A stretch of 64,000 nucleotides of DNA. It comes from Rosellinia necatrix (Eukaryota; Ascomycota; Sordariomycetes; Xylariales; Xylariaceae). The stretch spans positions 3,534,001 to 3,598,000 of the forward strand of contig JAGYVD010000007.1 in NCBI GenBank assembly GCA_021209875.1, written 5' to 3'. Below are positions 56,659 through 64,000 of this stretch, in pieces; within the stretch, counting starts at the first letter, position 1, and the number at the start of each line of letters is the position of its first letter. The notes below the pieces were generated by a model that saw nothing but the letters and a program-made list of their open reading frames with translations, ran no database searches and was not told the DNA's origin. The translations under genes were made by a program, and so were the position numbers.

Positions 56659-59345
56659 TCATTGCACGTTTAAGTAAAGGTCGTCACCTCGCCGTGTTGG
56701 GGTGAGTTTCGGTTGCCAAATAGGCGTTTGTGGGAGAGTCCCTCTCGGCGATGCGAGGGAAAAGCTATCCGGACTTATTGATTCGTCGCCACCGCCCCGC
56801 CGTCTCCATTGTTGCGCTCTCTCCGCATTTGGGTCGAGAGCAAGAGCTGCGGCTCTATCACTGCCAACCCGCTTGATGAGGAGCGAACTCGCGGTCGAGC
56901 TAACGGTTTTGAAGCTTGTGCCCGATTCTACACGCTGGGATGCAATATGTGGTCGTCCACGATCCATAATGCGAGGTAGTGGTGGCGTGGGTGGCTTCTT
57001 TTCTGCGGAGGGTGGCGAGGGTGTGAATGTGGCAACGGGTTTTTGAGTTGGGGTTCTAAATGGGTCTTGTTGCTGGGAATTCGTGTATCGGTATTGTACC
57101 GCCGGCTGGGTTGGCACAAAACCCGTTCGCTGATATGGCCTGGGCCTGGATATTTCTTCCGGGGGACTATCTTCAGAAAGAGGGTAGACCTCGACATTAG
57201 GTAGTTCCGGTTCTGGGGTGAATCCCGATCCATTCCTTTGTATCGGTGCAAGCTGCCGCTCGTTGCGTCTAGGATTTAACGGCGGGGGATACGCCGAAGG
57301 CGAACCTTCACCCGCGTATAAGGCCCCTAGCGTTGGGCTAGGTTGTTCTAATGGAAGACCCCCAAAGTTCGGCCTTTTCGGTGGTGGGACATATCGTATT
57401 GTCGCCCCATCTAGACGGCCAGTGATTTTTGGGTAAATAACCCGAGATCTCCCTGGTACTAAGGCCGGCGATTCTTCAACCGGCGACAACTGCGATAGCC
57501 GAGCAATGTCATTCTCGTAAGCGGGCCCCTCACCATTCCCCCCTGTCGTAGAGGTGTGTATCGTTGTGGCCGAAGCTTTGGAATCAGAGCGATTCATCAC
57601 AGGCCCGCCGTTACCTTTTCGGGCTCTTGACACGCTATTTCTATTAGATGAGTTCCTGCGCCCCGAGTGCCGAGCTGTGGTGCCTTGCGAATACGAGCTG
57701 GAAGATTGGGAATTTGTCCAATTTGTTGGATCTTGAGATAAAAAGGTAGGTTGAGGCACACTTTGTAATGCCGTAACTGGGGGGGGGTGGCCGCGGTCAT
57801 TTTTACCGACTCTTCTTGTTTTTCAATTGGTGACTTTGTCAAAGGCGTATATGTATCCAATTCTGCCGCTTGTGTGATCTGTGCAATTTGCGATCGACGG
57901 TGATTGTTGCTGAGCACCCAATTGCCATACTTATCAGCAACGTATAGCGTCGTGGCTGACAAGGGATCCGTAGGTGGAGGCCGCCAGGTCTGCTCGCCTT
58001 CCGCGGCCTCCGAATCGAGATCGGCAAACGCGGTCATGTTCGTCAATGTGCTGGCTCTATCCTTCGTAGGAGGTCCCTGGGAGAATGGAGCACTAGCCGC
58101 AACATTTGACGACGGAATGTCAAGGGTCAAGGCTGGCCTTGGGGGTAGTAATTTTAGAGGGTTTCCTTTCTAGCGTCACTTCCACCGGGCTCGGGGACGA
58201 CATCGCAGGCGAGTGTATTCTCGATAAGATCCTCGGTGGTATCAGGCTGCGAGGGCGTGAAATAGCTAGGCCAATGGTATTTCGATCTACCTTTGGAGAT
58301 TGGACTGGCGGTTCTGGCTGGATAGCCTGTCGCGCGGGGGGCGTAGTGTTAACAACAGGTCCCGGACGGTATCTAGACGTGCGCAGAACTGGAGGCGAGA
58401 TATGAAAAATCCGAGAGCCCCTGGGATCAAAGGAATCGAAACCACCCGTGCTATTATCGTTTTCAAATAAGACCTTCCCAGATTCTGAATCCGGATACTT
58501 TCTGCGACGTAAACATCTTGCTAATAAGATAGCGCCCACCGCAATGGCTATAGCCCCTGCGATGCCTACCGAAATACCGGCTATCTGAGCCGGCGCGAGT
58601 CGTGTAGTCGAAGACGGCTCAGAAGTAGGGCCCGCGGCTGAGTTTGAAGTCGAGCTCGAAATCGAGCTTGACGTCGAACTTGATGTCGGGGTCAAAGTCG
58701 GCAATGAGGTCATCACCATGGATGTGATCACGGCGGAAGAACTTGGGCTAGAGGTGTGAGAGGCTGTGGTTGTACTCGTTCTCATCGTTGTCCGTGTCGA
58801 TGCAGTAGTTGACGATGTCAATGGTATTGTTCGCGAAGACGTCGGCGGTAGTAAACTCGGATCCCCTGATGGTGGTATTACTAAGGTCGCCGTTAGGGTA
58901 GAATGAGTATTCGGCAGCGCGCTCTCTTGTCCACTGCACATATGAAGAACCCTCGCCGGGGTACCGCCTGCCAGAGTTAGCTCAAATGCCAATGACCTAA
59001 AATCAACCAAATTGGCCGCATCTTACCATTCGCATCTTTCCTATCGCACCGGCCAAGTTGAACATAGCCAAATAGGCATTGTAACGCGGCCTCTCCAACC
59101 GTGAGGCCCGAGGCGGATTGAATTGGACACAGGCATGGTAACGTGAATTGCGTACCACACTCCGTTGTTGGATAGTTCGATCTTACAAAGGCCTCCAGGC
59201 ATGGCTGAGCACAGCCAGGAACGAGTGAGGTAATATCGCCACCCAGTCCAATGGGATCGGAGAGGACTATGGGTATTGAGGAAGACCATATAAGGAACTG
59301 AAGAAATGAAGGCATACGAGCCATTCTATAAGAAAATACCTTCAT
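56659..59345 (-). CDS. CFEM-like surface protein with Ser/Thr-rich stalk, one TM span and long cytoplasmic tail; two apparent one-base frameshifts
   Basis: Exon 1 59027-59345, exon 2 56659-58967; the 59-nt intron has GTAAGA and CAG ends. Signal peptide about residues 8-29 (MARMPSFLQFLIWSSSIPIV). The CFEM-like domain has eight Cys at 45, 49, 63, 71, 73, 90, 100 and 117, starting PGCAQPC with a CLC pair. Residues about 126-231 are Ser/Thr-rich (likely O-glycosylated), the TM span is about 235-257 (IAGISVGIAGAIAIAVGAIL) followed by RCLRRRK, and the tail to about 875 is Pro/Ser-rich. The frame breaks twice: at AAAA (58152-58155 on plus as tttt; three would fit, giving KPSKLLPPRPALTLDIPSS) and at nine G (57779-57787; ten would fit, giving PPPVTALQSVPQPTFLSQ). 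Both look like sequencing indels. CFEM proteins act in surface sensing, adhesion or heme uptake; the architecture suggests a sensor (inference). The start could also be the ATG at 59324. Confidence 0.85.
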
Positions 59346-61612
59346 GTGAGGTCAGCATGGGAGGTCTTTGGACGACGAAGTCGGCTGCTATGGAGTGTGT
59401 CTCTCAGGGGGATGCGCATCGCGTCTTCGCCGTACGGAGGGCTCTGATCTTCGGGTGCCGGCGGGGGAAACGGCAGGGCGGGATACGGGAGATGGCGAAG
59501 GAAACGACATGTTTCAGGCCTCAGTCCCTGAGACGACTCCTGGATATATGGTTCGCAAAGAAAAGCTCGCATGACTAACCTGTGACGTTGGGAAGGCCTC
59601 GGGTAGAGACGACCAGCATCTCACGACTATGAGTCCAGCACAGCCCGACTAAAGATGCTTAAATTACAAGGTGGGTAAGAATACAGAGGCTTAGAAAAGA
59701 AACAAAAATGACCAAACGACCGGGCTGAGAAACAAACGAACGTAGAAAGGCAACACCAAAGCTGTAGGCAAGAAGATGATGTTGCACATGGAGGCAGGGC
59801 CCTGCATTTAGGAGACTGGCATCGTCATCATCATCATCATGGCGCACCCGTTTGGTCTAGCGTCGACGGAATCGTACCGACCGCGGCAGCAAGCATATAT
59901 CCCTATCACATCGCCAAAGATTGGCCGGCAGCGCGTGTACTAACAGCTGCTACCTTGGCTATCTGCAGTGCGGTGCGGTCTAAGCAGATAGTCCGCATCG
60001 GTTAACCTTGACCAGTCAGTGGGTCGACGACTTAAACCGGCCGACTCATCTAAACCGGTGGATTCATCTGAGCCGGTGGGTTGGGCTATAGCGGTGGCTA
60101 GTCGCCAGCGACCGGGGCGGGACTATAGGAGGAGAGCCTCGCATCGTGGTAACGCCCTGTGGAAGCACGTCAAGGCAAGGTAACGCCATAATGGGCCCGA
60201 TCAAGGCTGTGTCTGGGTTGTCATTGGGCCGATGGTTTATTTCAGTCCCGGCTGGCGGTCAGTACAGCAGAGAGACGATCCGGGGCCTGGGCGACTGGTC
60301 CGGGGTGGTGAGAAGCTGAGGTGGTATCCAGACGTCAATTATAGATGTTTAGCGCAAGGACCGGGGCCGGGGTCAGCAGAGAATGGTAGGCTGTGTGTTG
60401 CCGGTTCAAACGGTAAGTGGTAGCGTATGAGTACCTGCATGTTGTTCGTTCTTGCGCGCGCCTATGGTGTGGATTCGGTGGGGCTTTGGCGACAGCTTAT
60501 AGGTACCTAGGTCGTCTGAACTCACGTCCCCCTCCCCTGACAGCGTCTCGCTCGCCTGGGTCAGATCAAAGTTCGGCGCCAAAGCATGAGTGCCAACGAG
60601 CCCCAATAATATCCATCCACAGCCCCCACAACCAAGACCCACCAACCCACCATCCAACCCCCAAGACAACCCAAGACCGGGTTTTTACTGCAAACCAACC
60701 TACCTCAGGCAACTCATCTACAGTATCGTGATTCATTCAATCCGAGTGGGCAAGGCTATGCTCTGTTGTCCCACCCCAAAACTCCAACCGGCTTGAGCTG
60801 TATATACTGATGAGTTTTCTCCGACGTTGTTTAGATAGTCCCATCCGCTTAACGGTTACATGTTCTGATTTCTGCCGCGGGATCGTCTGACCGTTGCGTA
60901 TAAACCCGCATATAACTACCTATGTAAGTACACCTAGGTATAACAGTTCTCCGAGGCGAGGTGCTTGCGTCGACCACCCGTGTCAGTTTATATACAAACC
61001 TCCGGCTGGAGGATATTAATTACTACTTTTAGCCTCTACCCTGCGTATCTGTAACTCTCTTGAACCCATTGAAACCGTCTGTATAGGGCTGAAGGCGGCC
61101 GTTCATTCGGCGGAATCGTAGACAGGCCCATATACTTTTTCTAGCGGGGGTCTAGGCTCATGGCCAGGGATGACATTCGGAGACTGCTAGGCTCGCAGGA
61201 GAAAACGATAGGCATCACTGGGAGATGAAACATCAAGAGAGTTAAGGGCGAGCGAGCGGCGACATGGGCACAGTTACCGGTATTCGTTACCCTCGATATA
61301 GGCACAGTAGGACGTTACTTTGGACATTTCGCCGTCAAGACACCTCATTTCCGTTCTCTATCTACCTCCCGTTTAGCTCTCAAGTCGTTTTTATGTAGCA
61401 ATTCGCATCCATCCATGGTATATGGCTGTTCCATTTCGTTCACAATACACTGTACCCCTTCGAGATTACTTGACGCCGCTATTCTCTTCGCCCACTAGCG
61501 TGGGGATAACGCCTTCTCGTTATAGCCATTCGCTCATGGCTCCAGCCTCACCAGCGGATCGACCCACAGAGATGACCGAGATATGTCTCTCTATCCCCAA
61601 ATTATGCGCTCC
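59346..61612. other. Spacer between the CFEM gene and the DBP5 3' end
   Basis: About 2.3 kb: promoter of the CFEM gene plus 3' UTR of DBP5. CATCAT run at 59822-59840, direct repeats of ACCGG/GCCGG near 60040-60080, short TACCTAGG pieces near 60500 and 60930. Several ORFs of 60-105 codons with random composition; no gene recognised. Confidence 0.5.
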
Positions 61613-63170
61613 TCATTCTTGGCCTCCAGGGCCGGCACTTGGGACGAAGTTGGCCTGAGCTCGGCTCGATTTGATGACCCTCTGAACTTGCTTCTCAGTT
61701 TCATCCCAGTCATCAGGGCTGAGGGCGACCAAGTCGATCTGAAGGTCACCTGCAATGGCATGCAGGGCTGTAAAGCTTTTCTTGTCTGAAATGAAGGTGA
61801 TGCTCACGCCTACACGGCCAAAACGACCAGTTCGCCCAATTCGGTGAAGGTACGTCTCCGTGTCGTGTGTAGCATCTCCCATGCCTTTCATTGGGATGTC
61901 GTAATTGATAACCATGGACACCGTTGAGACGTCGATACCACGAGCAAGGACGTTGGTAGTAATGAGAACCTTGGACTTGCCAGTCCTGAATTCATCGAGC
62001 AGGGCGTCTCGTTCACTACCTTCATACGCTCCGTGTAGGACCGAAACCTTGTGGCCATCTCGAACCATGCTCTGTTGGATTTGGGTTGCGCTCTCACGAG
62101 TCTGGAATCATTAGCGTGTACTAAGATTTCAATCCATTGTCTTTCCATACCTTGACAAAAATAATTGACGAGCCGATGTTCATCAAACCGTAAAGCTTGC
62201 AAAGAATCTCATACTTGTCTGCCTCACCAGGGCAGTCCATGTACATCTGGGAAATACCTTTAACTGTGAGATCTTGAACCTTCAACTTGATTATATTCGC
62301 ACTAGGAGCAAATGAAGTTGCGTATTTCATCACTTTGTCGGGAAATGTGGCAGAGAAGAGGAGGATCTGGATGGTTTTCGGAAGCATGCTATTACAACGG
62401 GTTAGCTCACGATATGGCCGCGCACGTTCGTATTCTGTTTGAAGACCAACCCCTTGACCCTGGCACACTGGTCGCCAAGGCCTTGCTGGTCCAGCATATT
62501 GTCGGCCTCATCAATAACAAAAATCCTCAATGCGCTGGTATCGAATTGGCGTCGTCGGATCAGGTCCGTGACGGTGCCCGGGGTACCAACGACGATGGCC
62601 TTATCGATGCTCCCTCCCCGAGGAATAGAGCCGGGAATAGCAGCAGAAACGCCCAGGTTCGGGATAAACTGGCCAATGGTAGTAATGACGCCTTGGATCT
62701 GACGGGCTAGTTCACGGCTGGGGGCGAGAAGGAGGGCCTGCGGGGTGCTAGGTTGGCTGAAGTCGACGCGAGACAGAACGGTTGTAACGAAGGCGGCCGT
62801 CTTCCCGGTTCCTGACTGGGACTGGGCGATCATATTTCGTGGAGGGTCGGCGAGCATGAGAGGGAGAGCCTTCTCTTGCACCTTGGAGGGCTTCAGAAAT
62901 TTCAAAGCGGTCAGACCCTCGAGAACCTCGCTCGGCCTGCGAAGAAAGGAGGTAAAGTCAGTAGCTGGGGGATGGCGCAACGCGACACCAAGGCGGCACT
63001 AACAATCCAAGCTCCTGGAAAGTGACAGCAGATCCCAGCGGGTGCTCTTTATCCTTTTGGAGATCACTGAGTTGAACTTCGACGTCATAGCTGCTCTCTT
63101 GAAGGTTGGAGATAGGAGCAGCGCCGTCGGGCTGGGCGCCGGCCGGCGCTGGGGTAGCTTGGTCAGCCAT
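61613..63170 (-). CDS. DBP5: DEAD-box RNA helicase DBP5, mRNA export
   Basis: ATP-dependent helicase that remodels mRNPs at the cytoplasmic face of the nuclear pore, working with Gle1 and Nup159. Exons 63004-63170, 62451-62936, 62151-62388, 61613-62101; introns 67, 62 and 48 nt, in frame, 459 aa. Motifs: Q-motif region about 56-84, motif [12 protein letters not shown] (about 95-105), Ia PSRELARQ (128-135), II DEAD (198-201), III SATF (230-233), IV about 293-297, [11 protein letters not shown] (346-355), [13 protein letters not shown] (383-393). The N-terminal extension [19 protein letters not shown] is Ala/Pro-rich as in other fungal Dbp5. All catalytic residues are present. The start is the first ATG in frame. 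Confidence 0.97.
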
Positions 63171-64000
63171 TGTTGTCTGAAGTTCGCGATCGGACTCCTT
63201 TTCTTGTGTAGGATCGCGGTCGTGATGCGGGAGGGGTGGCGGAATGCGATCGGCCGACTTAATGCTGTGGTGTTCGCGGTCAGCACGGTAGATTACGTTG
63301 ACGGGTTGATTATCATTGTGCAATCAAGACATACGACGATGGACGGCCTTTGAGCCGTGTTTGAAGGCCGCCGTGTCGAACTATGTGATACTGGGGAGGT
63401 TTCGTGGCCGACAAATAGCGAGCCAAAAGTAAGCTTCGAGGCGTCTAGGGAATTGGAACTCTTTTGAAGCTTAGATTAGAGGAGGCAGCCATTGGGACAT
63501 TTTGGTGGGGTTCGACTTGACGACAGGTAGCGGGGGGTTTGCTTGTGCTGCTTCCTACTAAGTACCTAGGTAGGGATAGAGGGGTAGCAAGTACCTAACC
63601 TACCTATCTAAGGTAGTACCTAGCTGCACTTGGGTGCTCTCTTTTATAAAAAGTACCTACCTGGTCAGTACAGACAGGCTAAGCTATCACTAGCTACACA
63701 GGTACCTGCCCTTGCCTCTAGGTAAGTACCTAGGTAGTAGTAGTAGTAGTAGTATTTTTAACGTCTATGCTAGGGTTTCAGAGCTAACTACATAAGGCGA
63801 CTGTGGCTGCTAGAGCCTTGGCAGCCAGTCGAGCCCTTAATCCTCACGTGACCTATGACTAGATTTATGTTCGCATGGACGGATAAGTACCTAGGTAGGT
63901 AGAGAGACCTAGTCTAGGTAGGTAGGTAGGCAGGTAAAAAGTGTTTCTTAGCATGTGCCTAGGCAACTACAACTTGAACCAGCTCACTTTAGCATCATAA
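63171..64000. other. Upstream region of DBP5 with TACCTAGG tracts
   Basis: About 830 bp. The first 300 bases are the DBP5 promoter and leader. 63550-63950 is dominated by TACCTAGGTAGG, TACCTACC and (TAG)n units on both strands. No gene. Confidence 0.55.
63556..63942. repeat. Dense ACCT/AGGT palindromic-tract cluster with (TAG)n
   Basis: At least six TACCTAGG or CCTAGGTA cores plus an about six-unit TAG repeat at 63734-63752. The largest cluster of this element in the window. Confidence 0.75.

Noticed and set aside
56172..56662. Minus-strand ORFs just after the CFEM gene
   Set aside because: The longer lacks an ATG near its start, two frames overlap, composition is AT-driven; more likely 3' UTR.

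Overview
The window is nuclear DNA of a filamentous ascomycete (Pezizomycotina, most likely a Sordariomycete). The evidence is short GT-AG introns (about 49-132 nt) with CTAAC or CTGAC-like branch sites, genes on both strands without operons, proteins whose closest recognisable relatives are fungal (ORM1, MIC12, UTP25, a CFEM surface protein, a Dal5-type transporter), and pyrimidine-rich promoters. I recognise no virus, plasmid, CRISPR array, rRNA, tRNA or intact transposon.

Left part (1-20 kb): the 5' part of an ORM1/ORMDL sphingolipid regulator (minus), an AIR1/AIR2-like five-zinc-knuckle protein (plus), a four-exon Dal5-type MFS permease (plus), a three-exon ABM-domain protein (minus) whose promoter holds an 11-bp-periodic CCAAY array, a low-complexity His/Tyr/Asp-rich protein (minus, apparent frameshift), a small Cys-rich ORF (plus) and a signal-peptide multi-pass membrane protein (minus). 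Between 9 and 14.3 kb and between 20.1 and 29.7 kb there is almost nothing but microsatellites, TACCTAGGTA-type palindromic tracts and possible gene remnants.

Right part (29.7-63.2 kb) is a housekeeping neighbourhood: a large conserved fungal protein often labelled Flo11-like, MIC12 and bL17m as a divergent mitochondrial pair, UTP25 and eIF3f as a divergent ribosome-biogenesis/translation pair, an R3H-SUZ RNA-binding protein, a ZCCHC10-like zinc-knuckle protein, the splicing factor Cwf18, a mitochondrial PPR protein, a UPF0390 protein, a CFEM transmembrane protein and the mRNA-export helicase DBP5. Much of it concerns RNA: rRNA processing, splicing, RNA surveillance, export, translation and mitochondrial expression.

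The most striking point is that five otherwise convincing genes need one-base corrections, mostly at homopolymer runs, to read through (six sites: 14764-14771, 29843-29847, 36038-36043, about 48951-48960, 57779-57787, 58152-58155). This looks like residual assembly error rather than biology. The best biological leads are the helically phased CCAAY array at 9051-9116, a GC-rich block at 35.5-39.6 kb whose edge falls inside UTP25, and a repeated hydrophobic-D-F motif in the Flo11-like protein. I found no clearly new multi-gene system.
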